Below, in pieces: positions 23,454 through 31,076 of a stretch of DNA of 31,176 bases (position 1 is its first letter; the number at the start of each line of letters is the position of its first letter). Location: NCBI GenBank assembly GCA_017642565.1, contig JAGCOU010000014.1, forward strand, positions 1 through 31,176. The letters are read 5' to 3'. The notes beneath the pieces are model-generated. The model ran no database searches and was not told where the DNA came from. It saw nothing but the letters and a program-made list of their open reading frames with translations. The DNA comes from Alphaproteobacteria bacterium (GTDB taxonomy: Bacteria; Pseudomonadota; Alphaproteobacteria; Rs-D84). The position numbers were made by a program, and so were the translations under genes.

Positions 23454-25862
23454 TTATTCCATCGTTAATGGCGGGAAACAATCGCCACCTGTATCTGGGC
23501 AACAATTCCAACCATCTTCGCCCATATCTGTAAATGTTTCCCCTGTGCAGCATCCGTTTTCGTCAGGCGCTTTGCCATCATCACAAGTTAAAACTTCTTC
23601 CTGGGCAGATTTTACAGTCTGAGAGAACGGATTTAAAAGATTATCTTCATCATCATATTGTAATCCCAAAACTTCGGTATTATATTCTTTTTCTTTTTCT
23701 TTGTCAGAGAAGTTAGTTGTCCATCCATCTTCTTGATTCCAACTTACACCGTATTCATCTCTTTTTTCTTGGGCTTGCGCTTGGACTTGTTTATTATACG
23801 CCGCCTGTTTAGCATTATTAATTGCCTGATAATTTTGTGATTCGCAATATGCCAAAACTGTTCTGTAATCATAGCCAGATTCATCCCAATTATCACCAAC
23901 GGTTACCTTTTGCTTTTTCTCGTCATAATTACAGTATTGGGTCAAATTAAACGAACGAATTTGTCCAATCCAAGACGGATCATCTTTGCCAACAAATTGT
24001 ACTTTCTTTAATTCAGACCATTTACGGCGCGGGTTTTGTCCATAATCTATGACAGAACACTTTTTACCAGCAGCATCCTTACAGGACACAATTAAATCTA
24101 CTGGTGAAAACACATTTATACGAGTTCCAGCAGCAATGGAAAACGGCGGAACAGTATTATCAATAGAATCAACCAATAATTTTTGTGTTATTTTATTCCA
24201 AGTATTAATAATATCTTGTTTTGCCATTTCTGATGAACGAATCGTGCCAGATTGAACAATTGTATTATTGTCTAAATCTATTTGATTTATGACCGTGTCA
24301 GTAATAGGTGCAATCATATTAACAGCCGCAGGTACCAACGAAGTCAATATAGGCATAACCATTTGTTCTACATAATCTGTGCTGCCGTGGCCAGGAACCC
24401 CCATACGTCCTTGGGCGTCAGCAGAATAAGGGTCTTGGTCGGAATCACTGAAATTAAATTCTATGCCGTCTGGACGGATGAATTGGTACCATTTGATATT
24501 CATACGACCAAATGCTTGATATGGGCCTGGCAAATCACCGCTTAAATACCCCATCAACAAAGTTCCCGTAGGTAATATTATCGTGCGACCATCGTCTGAA
24601 TAAACATTTCTATCCACAGTTGCGCGTACAGGAACGCTATAGTTTTTTTCATCGTTACAATTTTGACCTGCTTTGTTGCAACCATAAACACTGGGGTCTG
24701 CGCGGACTTCGGATACTATGGTTGCAGGAATCGGTTTAAATTGACGCAATATAAACGTTCTGTCGTATGGACGAGAGGATGTAACAGATTCAGTATCATC
24801 CGCAGAACCCTTGAGTGTCGCTTCGTCTTCTTGTGATGTAGCAGTCTTATCAAATGTTTTTACCTCTCTGCCACTGGTGCTCCATTCTGCGTTTCCATCG
24901 AATTGGCCGTTTTTTGCAATGGCTGCATTACCTATTTTTGGTGCAGATAATTTCGGCAAAGAAAAGTTTCTATCGCGAATTTTTCTAAAACCAATGTGGT
25001 CAGAGTCTGTTCCAATCTTAGACCCATCAGTCAAAGATAATATCACGCCTGTTTCTGGATTATATTTTCCAGTTGGATTAGAACATTCTTTGTCTGAAAA
25101 CGGATAAAAATAATTTGCACCATGTTCAGGTTTTATCCAACCAATTTGATTTCCCGAAACATCGTATCCTGGGATTGCAAATTCAGAACATTTTTTTGGT
25201 GGAACCAAAGGTTGCACTGGTTTTGGTGTTTCTTCTATGAAAGGATTAGGAATCGCAATTTGTGTCAATTCTTCTGTTGCGTCCATATCTTCATCTGCAA
25301 AAACATCTTCTTCTACTTCTTCAATTGGTTCTGGTTCTGGCAATGGCTCTGGTTCAACAACCTTCACAGGTTCGATTTTTTCTTCGAAAGCACTGTACAG
25401 AACAGGTATCTCTTCTGTTTTTACTTCTGCGTCACGGTCTTTTGTATGCCATCTAAGGAGTATTTTTGTTTTTGTCTTATCTTGGGCAGCCAAAGGCTTA
25501 TAAACAATTTTTACATTGCAAGCGCTATCAACAATTGCCTCTGTGCAATCATTAGGCAAAGAAAAACCTTTGTCTTCCATTTCAACATTTTCTATGACAA
25601 TAGGCGTGTCAACGGAAATAGTGACAATTTCGCTTTTTGATTCGCCAACTTTGACATCATATAATTTAACCTGCTCAGGATCTATTTCAAAAGATACTGG
25701 TTGATTAACAACGGTGACTTCTTCGCTGGTTTTGCTTTTGTTTGTTAACAACAAAGTTAACAATATAATCACAACCAAAAACGCGACACCCATCAGCAAC
25801 CACTGAATGTGCTTAGGCGTATTAGCGCGAAAATCTACAAATTGTTGTTTTATGTTTTTCAT
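23454..25862 (-). CDS. virB10: VirB10/TrbI-like type IV secretion core protein with Ig-like insertion and Cys-rich tail
   Basis: An 802-residue protein, about twice the usual VirB10 length. There is a short cytoplasmic N-terminus and one membrane helix (about 20-40). Residues about 52-158 resemble an ASH/HYDIN-like Ig domain (GESKSEIVTISV; DCTEAIVDSACNVKIVYKP). A Pro/Glu-rich spacer (165-195) and a unique region precede the VirB10 core (about 375-595: IPATIVSEVRAD; TIILPTGTLLMGYL; GPYQAFGRMNIKW; PPFSIAAGTRINVFSPVDLIV). The tail has a helical Gln/Ala segment and a six-cysteine module (Cys760, 771, 772, 787, 788, 795). VirB10 spans both membranes and links energy to the outer membrane pore. It starts 6 bp after virB9 and has a poor ribosome binding site, so coupling is likely. 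Confidence 0.87.
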   Translation of the reverse strand: MKNIKQQFVDFRANTPKHIQWLLMGVAFLVVIILLTLLLTNKSKTSEEVTVVNQPVSFEIDPEQVKLYDVKVGESKSEIVTISVDTPIVIENVEMEDKGFSLPNDCTEAIVDSACNVKIVYKPLAAQDKTKTKILLRWHTKDRDAEVKTEEIPVLYSAFEEKIEPVKVVEPEPLPEPEPIEEVEEDVFADEDMDATEELTQIAIPNPFIEETPKPVQPLVPPKKCSEFAIPGYDVSGNQIGWIKPEHGANYFYPFSDKECSNPTGKYNPETGVILSLTDGSKIGTDSDHIGFRKIRDRNFSLPKLSAPKIGNAAIAKNGQFDGNAEWSTSGREVKTFDKTATSQEDEATLKGSADDTESVTSSRPYDRTFILRQFKPIPATIVSEVRADPSVYGCNKAGQNCNDEKNYSVPVRATVDRNVYSDDGRTIILPTGTLLMGYLSGDLPGPYQAFGRMNIKWYQFIRPDGIEFNFSDSDQDPYSADAQGRMGVPGHGSTDYVEQMVMPILTSLVPAAVNMIAPITDTVINQIDLDNNTIVQSGTIRSSEMAKQDIINTWNKITQKLLVDSIDNTVPPFSIAAGTRINVFSPVDLIVSCKDAAGKKCSVIDYGQNPRRKWSELKKVQFVGKDDPSWIGQIRSFNLTQYCNYDEKKQKVTVGDNWDESGYDYRTVLAYCESQNYQAINNAKQAAYNKQVQAQAQEKRDEYGVSWNQEDGWTTNFSDKEKEKEYNTEVLGLQYDDEDNLLNPFSQTVKSAQEEVLTCDDGKAPDENGCCTGETFTDMGEDGWNCCPDTGGDCFPPLTME

Positions 25863-25868
25863 GTTTTA

Positions 25869-27338
25869 TTATTGTATTCTTACCACGTGACAACTTGCGC
25901 CACTGAACTTTAATAATTGGTCGCATAATTGTTGTGCAGTATCTATGTCAGCAAGTGGTCCAATGCGCAAACGATATAAACGCGCTGTTGCGGAACCAGA
26001 GCCAAGTTCACCAACACCTTGTTCGTCTACTGCGAAAAATACGCTGTTTTGATACGGAGTCAAAATGCCAACGCCATCATCACCACTGAACTTTGCCAAC
26101 AAATCTGTCCAGTAATCATTCAATTTTTTGATAGATGTGTCAGATTGCAATTCCACAGCCACCCCAGATTGATTGCTGGTAATCAAAGGAATATTTGTTT
26201 GCGGTAAATAAGAACCTGCGGTTGAACGCGTGGCAGAAACCATGTTTGTGCCACCTGACACAGGTGCCGTTGCATACATCGTATTGTTAGGTTGATTGTA
26301 AACCATTGTTGGTGTAGCCGTATAATCATTGATATTAGCATTAATCGCATATTGTTCATCATTATAAGCAATCGCATTCAAAGATTGATTCGCCATCATA
26401 GATTGTGCAACATTAGCCTCTGCCAATGCCATAACGGACGCAGTATCAGCAATCAAGAAAGGTTTTTCACGTTTTTTGATACATACAATTCTTTGTCCGC
26501 TGCGCAGAACCATATCACCCACAGCCTCTACAATCAATAAACGTCCATCTTCGCCATCAGTACGGAAACCAACCGGACTTTCGCCACCTTCGACCAACAG
26601 AGAAACCACAGGTCTTTGTGTCATAGAAATAACCTTGTCCCCGAAATCAATATAAGTAAAGATTCTATCGCGCCATACGCGTTCTGGTGCAATTACATAA
26701 TCGTCTGGATTTGGAACAAATATATCCAAATCGAAACGGAATTCCGCAGGATCGATTTTCATCGTCTTTATCCAGCCATAATCTTCGCCATCAACACCAA
26801 CGGTCGATGCCTTAGGAGCAGAAGTTTTAAACACAGACCCCATTGTTCCCGCTGCCGGGGTTGTATTCATTGCCTGTATAGTTTGACCGTTGTCAGCAGT
26901 AATATCAACCTGGGAATAAGTAATCTCGTTTGAATTGATTGGATACGCGCGCAAATAGAATATGTATTTGTTTCCAGATTGACCTGTAATAATCATATTT
27001 GTATCGTTTCCCTGATTGCTGTCTGCTGGGGTAATATACATAGACTGATCGCCAGGTTTTCCATCAAAACTGAATAAACCATTATTTCCCATTACAACAT
27101 CAGCAATCTTTTCACCATTTGGCAAAGTCACCAAAGTTGCCATATCAGCGCGCATTTTTATAGGTAACACTGTCCCAGTAGACCAAGTAAGATTTGCATA
27201 TCCTGGTTTTGTAGACCCGCTTGTCATATTTGCATTTGGATTATCCCATGCAGCCTGATATCCAGCAAAAGTTGGACCGGTGCAACAAATGATTGCAAGT
27301 AATGAAATATTTAATTTGCATATATTCATAAGTTTCAT
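25869..27338 (-). CDS. virB9: VirB9/TrbG-like type IV secretion protein fused to a SPOR domain
   Basis: A 489-residue exported protein with a signal peptide (1-25, ending GPTFA). The N-terminal VirB9 domain (about 26-150) has KMRADMATLVTLPNGEKI and KYIFYLRAYP. The C-terminal VirB9 domain (about 195-290) has APERVWRDRIFTYIDFGD and LLIVEAVGDMVLRSGQRIVC, matching the outer-membrane-channel part that binds VirB7 and VirB10. A low-complexity Asn/Ala/Thr linker (300-395) leads to a SPOR domain (about 398-489; RLYRLRIGPLADIDTAQQLC and ASCHVVRIQ). SPOR domains bind peptidoglycan lacking stem peptides. VirB9 proteins normally end after the channel domain. The start is supported by AAGGTAAGGA; no VirB7 lipoprotein is evident. 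Confidence 0.88.
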   Translation of the reverse strand: MKLMNICKLNISLLAIICCTGPTFAGYQAAWDNPNANMTSGSTKPGYANLTWSTGTVLPIKMRADMATLVTLPNGEKIADVVMGNNGLFSFDGKPGDQSMYITPADSNQGNDTNMIITGQSGNKYIFYLRAYPINSNEITYSQVDITADNGQTIQAMNTTPAAGTMGSVFKTSAPKASTVGVDGEDYGWIKTMKIDPAEFRFDLDIFVPNPDDYVIAPERVWRDRIFTYIDFGDKVISMTQRPVVSLLVEGGESPVGFRTDGEDGRLLIVEAVGDMVLRSGQRIVCIKKREKPFLIADTASVMALAEANVAQSMMANQSLNAIAYNDEQYAINANINDYTATPTMVYNQPNNTMYATAPVSGGTNMVSATRSTAGSYLPQTNIPLITSNQSGVAVELQSDTSIKKLNDYWTDLLAKFSGDDGVGILTPYQNSVFFAVDEQGVGELGSGSATARLYRLRIGPLADIDTAQQLCDQLLKFSGASCHVVRIQ

Positions 27339-27367
27339 TTTTTATAATCCTTACCTTTCAAATCTTT

Positions 27368-28075
27368 TTACCAAGACTTTACATCTGAATTTAATGGGTC
27401 GCCATTTGCACTTAACACCTTGTATTCAGTAACCTGGATTCCCAAAGGATTTACATTCAGTTTTTCCAGGTTTGTTAAGACTTCTGACGCATTTTTATTC
27501 AAATCAGATTGTACCTTTATTTGTATCTTATAATTTTTTTGCGTGGTCTGTCCACCAATATTTTCACAAATCCATGTAAAATTAACAGTGTATTCATTAT
27601 TGTTCGCAGAATAATTTTTCGTTCTTATAATCGCCCGGTCGCGACTATTAGTTGAAAAGTTCACAGTGCACGAAATAATCGTTGGTTGTTCGTCAAAATT
27701 ATAACTTTGGTACAAGGCTGTTTTTGACAGCGCATTAAATACCTTAGCACTTGACCATGGTTTAACCACTTTTGCCCAATTATTGCGGGTCAAGGTCGTG
27801 TTTGTATATAGTGTATTTCTCGCAATAACATATTCGCGAATAAAGCCTTCCTGGTAATTTTCAATTGCTTTTTTATCGTCTGCGTCCAAAGACAAAGGTT
27901 CAATAACGACATTCGTAGAACGAGTTGGTGTGAACAAAAAGAACACTTCGGGTCTTTCCAAAGGAATCATTTTGAACAAAGTAATCAGCAATGCTGCCAG
28001 CACAACAGCAGATGTGGCCAACACAAAAGCCAACACACGAGACATTAAAACTGGCGGTTCTACTATCTTTGCCAC
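27368..28075 (-). CDS. virB8: VirB8/TrbF-like inner membrane type IV secretion protein
   Basis: A 235-residue protein starting at GTG 28075, chosen because TAGGAG is 6 bases upstream; a TTG 12 codons earlier is unsupported and lies inside the promoter's expected start region. A cytoplasmic N-terminus and one membrane helix (about 12-36) are followed by an NTF2-like periplasmic domain: FIREYVIARNTLYTNTTLTR, then beta strands (YTVNFTWICEN; KNYKIQIKVQSD) and the terminal NPLGIQVTEYKV, typical of VirB8/TrbF. VirB8 is the bitopic scaffold of the inner membrane complex. It is the first gene of virB8-9-10, with a 29-bp gap to virB9. Other VirB genes are not present. Confidence 0.88.
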   Translation of the reverse strand: MAKIVEPPVLMSRVLAFVLATSAVVLAALLITLFKMIPLERPEVFFLFTPTRSTNVVIEPLSLDADDKKAIENYQEGFIREYVIARNTLYTNTTLTRNNWAKVVKPWSSAKVFNALSKTALYQSYNFDEQPTIISCTVNFSTNSRDRAIIRTKNYSANNNEYTVNFTWICENIGGQTTQKNYKIQIKVQSDLNKNASEVLTNLEKLNVNPLGIQVTEYKVLSANGDPLNSDVKSW

Positions 28076-28100
28076 ATAAACTCCTACATTATATAAAACG

Positions 28101-28130
28101 ATTGTAGACAATTTTTTTTATACAGTGCAA
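28101..28130 (-). promoter_or_regulatory. Promoter of the virB8-virB9-virB10 operon
   Basis: On the minus strand, TTGCAC (complement of 28125-28130) and TACAAT (complement of 28101-28106) are spaced by 18 bp, placing the transcript start near 28094, about 20 bases before the GTG start. It is divergent from the tRNA-Trp/secE promoter. Confidence 0.6.
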
Positions 28131-28239
28131 GTAAAAAAATTACAAAAACATAAAACTTGAATAAATACATCAAAAAAAGTATAAATATGGGTGCTTTTTT
28201 GCTTGCGATAAATTTTTTAAAACATTATAATATTTCCGC

Positions 28240-28267
28240 TTGATTTTTAATATAGGTGTGCTATGCT
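28240..28267 (+). promoter_or_regulatory. Promoter of the tRNA-Trp - secE - nusG unit
   Basis: TTGATT (28240-28245), a 16-bp spacer and TATGCT (28262-28267) preceded by TGC, an extended -10. A small hairpin ACGGCA/TGCCGT (28289-28306) lies in the leader before the tRNA. Nothing else is recognised in 28131-28343. Confidence 0.55.
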
Positions 28268-28343
28268 TTCACCGATTATCGATATGAAACGGCAAAAAAG
28301 TGCCGTGGTGTATTATGGAGGTCGGTGCATAAAAAGTTGTAAA

Positions 28344-28417
28344 AGGGGCTTAGTTCAACGGTAGAATATCGGTCTCCAAAACCGCGGATGAGGGTTCGAT
28401 TCCTTCAGCCCCTGCCA
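28344..28417 (+). tRNA. tRNA-Trp (anticodon CCA)
   Basis: Cloverleaf with acceptor stem AGGGGCT/AGCCCCT, anticodon loop CTCCAAA (anticodon CCA), T-arm GAGGG-TTCGATT-CCTTC, discriminator G and encoded CCA. Base pair 27-43 is a T-C mismatch. Position between a promoter and secE is the common bacterial arrangement, and the tRNA is probably processed out of the secE transcript. Confidence 0.96.
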
Positions 28418-28459
28418 AAAGAAAACATATTGATAACACACGGTAAACTGGGAAAATAT

Positions 28460-28639
28460 ATGAAAAAAGTAATAGATTTTATCAAATCAGTACGCAGCGA
28501 ATGGTTTAAAATTGTTTGGCCAAATCGCGAAACTGTCGTTCATACTACTATAATGATATTGGTGTTTTCGGGTCTTGCCGCGTTGTTCTTTTTTATCATA
28601 GATAGCATTTTGAATGCTTTGGTGAACTGGATTTTCTAA
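28460..28639 (+). CDS. secE: Preprotein translocase subunit SecE
   Basis: A 59-residue single-helix SecE of the short type. The amphipathic N-terminal helix with the signature SVRSEWFKIVWPNRE precedes one membrane span (about 28-51). SecE clamps the two halves of the SecY channel. The start is ATG 28460 after GGGAA; the frame runs upstream into the tRNA and that part is not coding. nusG follows 19 bp downstream, as is usual. Confidence 0.95.
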   Translation: MKKVIDFIKSVRSEWFKIVWPNRETVVHTTIMILVFSGLAALFFFIIDSILNALVNWIF

Positions 28640-28658
28640 GAATAATAAGGGGATGGGC

Positions 28659-29204
28659 ATGGAAGAAAAAATGCAATGGTATGTCGTTAATGTTCACACT
28701 TCTTGCGAAGACAAGGTCGCTCGTGAATTGCGCGAACAAATTGACAAACGTAAATTGAACGCTTATTTTGGTGAAATATTGGTTCCAACTCGCGAAGTAT
28801 CCGAAGTCAAAGCAGGCAAACGCGTAAAAACAGAAAAGAAATTTTTCCCAGGATATATTGTTGTTCAAATGGTTATGAACAATGAAACATTTTCTTTGGT
28901 TAAATTGATGCCCCAGGTTGTAATGTTTTTGGGACAAAAAGTTAAAAACCAATCTAAACCTATTCCTATCAGCGAAGCAGAGGCTCGCCGCTTGTTGAAA
29001 CAAGTCGAAGAAGGTTCTGTTATCACTGAAGACACTGTCTACGAAGAAGGTCAAGAAGTTCATGTTATCGATGGACCTTTTGCGAACTTTAATGGTATCG
29101 CATCTAATGTTGATAATGTAAAACAAAAAATGACAGTGACGATTTTGGTATTTGGTCGTGAAACTAGTGTTGAACTAGATTTTGCCCAGGTAGAAAAGAT
29201 TTAA
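28659..29204 (+). CDS. nusG: Transcription antitermination protein NusG
   Basis: A 181-residue NusG, the same length as in E. coli when started at ATG 28659. An ATG two codons earlier is too close to AAGGGG (28646-28651). The NGN domain (MQWYVVNVHTSCEDKVA; KKFFPGYIVVQM) binds the RNA polymerase clamp, and the C-terminal KOW domain (GQEVHVIDGPFANFNGIAS) contacts Rho or ribosomal S10. It lies between secE and rplK in the conserved order. Confidence 0.97.
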   Translation: MEEKMQWYVVNVHTSCEDKVARELREQIDKRKLNAYFGEILVPTREVSEVKAGKRVKTEKKFFPGYIVVQMVMNNETFSLVKLMPQVVMFLGQKVKNQSKPIPISEAEARRLLKQVEEGSVITEDTVYEEGQEVHVIDGPFANFNGIASNVDNVKQKMTVTILVFGRETSVELDFAQVEKI

Positions 29205-29251
29205 CCCTTTGGGTTGAATAACAACGTGGTAGATGCGCCACATCGCACCAC
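29203..29251 (+). promoter_or_regulatory. Structured leader before rplK
   Basis: The 77-bp nusG-rplK gap holds a small hairpin AACCC-TTT-GGGTT (29203-29215) and a larger imperfect stem: GTGGT/ACCAC (29226-29230, 29247-29251) outside GATG/CATC (29232-29235, 29241-29244). An alternative GTGG/CCAC pairing with loop TAGATGCG is possible. In many bacteria ribosomal protein L1 represses rplKA by binding the rplK leader; this element is a candidate, not a confirmed match. Confidence 0.4.
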
Positions 29252-29281
29252 AACACTAACAAATAAAAATGGAGTGAAAAA

Positions 29282-29713
29282 ATGGCAAAAAAAGAACTTA
29301 AAGGGATTGTTAAATTAGTAGTCCCTGCAAAACAAGCAAATCCTGCGCCTCCAATTGGACCAGCGTTGGGTGCTGCGGGTGTTAATATCGCAGAATTCTG
29401 CAAACAGTTTAATGACAAAACAGCAGATAAAGAACCAGGAATGCCAATTCCTTGCATAATCACTGTTTATACAGATCGCAGTTTCGAATTCATTATGAAA
29501 TTGCCTCCTGTGTCATATTATATTAAGAAAGCCTTGAAATTGAAAACTGGTTCTCATAAACCAGGTCGTGATTTCGTTGGCACAATTTCCAAAGCACAAA
29601 TTGAAGAAATTGCAAAAAATAAAATGCCTGACTTGAATTGCTCTACAATTGAATCAGCGATGAATATCGTTGCAGGTCAATGCCGTTCTATGGGCGTAAA
29701 GGTGGAGGAATAA
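29282..29713 (+). CDS. rplK: 50S ribosomal protein L11
   Basis: A 143-residue L11. The N-terminal domain has [17 protein letters not shown], the proline-rich region that binds thiostrepton-type antibiotics and release factors. The C-terminal RNA-binding domain is recognisable ([18 protein letters not shown] and [10 protein letters not shown]). It forms the GTPase-associated stalk base with L10 and L7/L12. GGAGTG precedes the ATG. rplA follows after 3 bp. Confidence 0.98.
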   Translation: MAKKELKGIVKLVVPAKQANPAPPIGPALGAAGVNIAEFCKQFNDKTADKEPGMPIPCIITVYTDRSFEFIMKLPPVSYYIKKALKLKTGSHKPGRDFVGTISKAQIEEIAKNKMPDLNCSTIESAMNIVAGQCRSMGVKVEE

Positions 29714-29716
29714 GTC

Positions 29717-30391
29717 ATGAAAGTTACAAAAAGAAAACAAACTTGGGCTTCTTTGGATACAAAGAAAGTTTACCCTTTGAATGAAGCAATTGAAACTTTG
29801 CGTGGCTTTGGTTCTTCTAAATTTGATGAAAGTTTGGAAATCGCAGTTAGACTTGGTATCGATGTAGCGAAGGCTGATCAAAACATTCGTGGAATGTTGT
29901 CTTTGCCAAACGGCACAGGTAAAAAGGTTCGTGTTGCAGTGTTTACTGTTAACTCTCAAGACGAAGCCAAAAAAGCCGGTGCAGATGTTGTTGGTGGCGA
30001 AGAATTAATCGACAAAGTTGCAAACGGATTTTTGGATTTTGACAGGGTCATCGCGACACCAGATATGATGCCAAAAATGTCAAAAGTTGCGCGTATTTTG
30101 GGACCAAAAGGCTTAATGCCTAACCCAAAATTGGGCACAGTTACAAACAATGTAGCAGATGCAATTGCCAGTGCAAAAGCAGGACAAATTGAATACCGTG
30201 CTGAAAAGAAAGGTATTATTCATGCTGGTATTGGTAAAATGTCTTTTGCCACAGATAAATTGGTCGAAAATGCAAACGCATTAATCGAACAGTTGAAAAA
30301 GGTTAAACCTGCATCAGCCAAGGGTCAATATATCTTGGGGTGCAGTGTTGCTACAACTCAAGGCCCAGGTCTTAAAGTTGAAGTAAAATAA
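29717..30391 (+). CDS. rplA: 50S ribosomal protein L1
   Basis: A 224-residue L1, standard bacterial length. Motifs are LGIDVAKADQNIRGMLSLPN, ATPDMMPKMSKVARILGPKG and LMPNPKLGTVT, with the C-terminal GPGLKVEV. It binds the 23S rRNA L1 stalk at the E site and in many bacteria represses rplKA translation. GGAGGAA lies ahead of the ATG, inside the end of rplK. A perfect hairpin follows its stop. Confidence 0.98.
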   Translation: MKVTKRKQTWASLDTKKVYPLNEAIETLRGFGSSKFDESLEIAVRLGIDVAKADQNIRGMLSLPNGTGKKVRVAVFTVNSQDEAKKAGADVVGGEELIDKVANGFLDFDRVIATPDMMPKMSKVARILGPKGLMPNPKLGTVTNNVADAIASAKAGQIEYRAEKKGIIHAGIGKMSFATDKLVENANALIEQLKKVKPASAKGQYILGCSVATTQGPGLKVEVK

Positions 30392-30417
30392 TTTATGGTG
30401 GGACTTCCCACCATAAA
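30392..30417 (+). other. Perfect 11-bp hairpin after rplA
   Basis: TTTATGGTGGG (30392-30402), loop ACTT and CCCACCATAAA (30407-30417) pair perfectly, immediately after the rplA stop. It is followed by AAACAG rather than a T-run, so it is not a standard terminator. It may be an RNA processing or stabilising site, or a pause/attenuation element between rplKA and rplJL. Confidence 0.7.
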
Positions 30418-30430
30418 AACAGATTTCTGT

Positions 30431-30534
30431 CCAAGACTGATGGTGTGAAATAAAATCACTTAATTCCCATCATAGACAAAGAAAAATTCTTTGGGGCAGG
30501 AACATCAAGCCCCACCGGTGGAAAAACCACAGAT
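30431..30534 (+). promoter_or_regulatory. L10 leader (autoregulatory RNA of rplJL)
   Basis: The 180-bp rplA-rplJ gap contains nested helices typical of the L10 leader: TGATGG/CCATCA (30439-30444, 30467-30472) enclosing GTGA/TCAC, then GGGGC/GCCCC (30493-30497, 30509-30513) and GTGG-AAAAA-CCAC (30518-30530). In E. coli the L10-(L12)4 complex binds this leader and represses rplJL translation. Edges are approximate. Confidence 0.75.
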
Positions 30535-30571
30535 GGAAAGATTAACAAAAAAGCTTAAAAGGATATAGAAA

Positions 30572-31051
30572 ATGAGACGCGAAGAAAAATCAGATTTGAT
30601 TTCAGCGTTGCAGTCGTCCTTGAAAGAAGCAGACGGTGTTTTCGTTATTGAAAACCATGGTTTAACAGTAAAAGAAATGGAAACTTTGCGTAATGAATTG
30701 CGTCCACTGGTTTCTGTTTTCAAAGTTGTTAAAAACCGTTTGATGAAATTGGCGTTGAAAGACACTAATTTCGAAGCTGTATCTGATTTGATGAAACATC
30801 CAACAGCAGTTGCAGTTGCAACAGACGCTTTGGCTGTGACAAAAGTCTTGGCAAAATTTGCTGACGAACATCAAAAACTGACAATTGTCGGTGGTAAAAT
30901 GGATGCAGAACTTCTGGATGTGAACGGCATTGTGCAATTATCCAAGCTTCCATCTTTGACGGAAATTCGTGGAACTATCGCACGTATATTGATAGAACCA
31001 GCATCGCGTTTGGCGCGTGTTTCCGCAGAATATGGAAAAAAACAAGATTAA
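30572..31051 (+). CDS. rplJ: 50S ribosomal protein L10
   Basis: A 159-residue L10. The N-terminal RNA-binding domain has [21 protein letters not shown] and [12 protein letters not shown], and the C-terminal helix ([16 protein letters not shown]) recruits L7/L12 dimers. AAAGGA precedes the ATG. It is preceded by the L10 leader and followed by rplL after 25 bp. Confidence 0.98.
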   Translation: MRREEKSDLISALQSSLKEADGVFVIENHGLTVKEMETLRNELRPLVSVFKVVKNRLMKLALKDTNFEAVSDLMKHPTAVAVATDALAVTKVLAKFADEHQKLTIVGGKMDAELLDVNGIVQLSKLPSLTEIRGTIARILIEPASRLARVSAEYGKKQD

Positions 31052-31076
31052 TAAAAACTCACGAAGGAGTATTAAA

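Noticed and set aside
25122..25640. 172-codon plus-strand frame opposite virB10
   Set aside because: Composition is that of an antisense shadow (Phe/Cys/Arg-rich), no ribosome binding site, and the minus-strand frame has clear domain structure.
22499..28111. Whole minus-strand block as an integrated prophage or genomic island
   Set aside because: No integrase, terminase, capsid gene, attachment-site repeat or duplicated tRNA end was seen; base composition looks similar to the flanks by eye.
28284..28364. 26-codon open frame (starting MKRQKSAVVYYGG) in the tRNA-Trp leader, at the place where rpmG often lies
   Set aside because: No ribosome binding site, it runs into the tRNA gene, and it does not resemble ribosomal protein L33.
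30392..30420. Rho-independent terminator after rplA
   Set aside because: The stem is strong, but it is followed by AAACAG instead of a T-run, so it is listed only as a hairpin.
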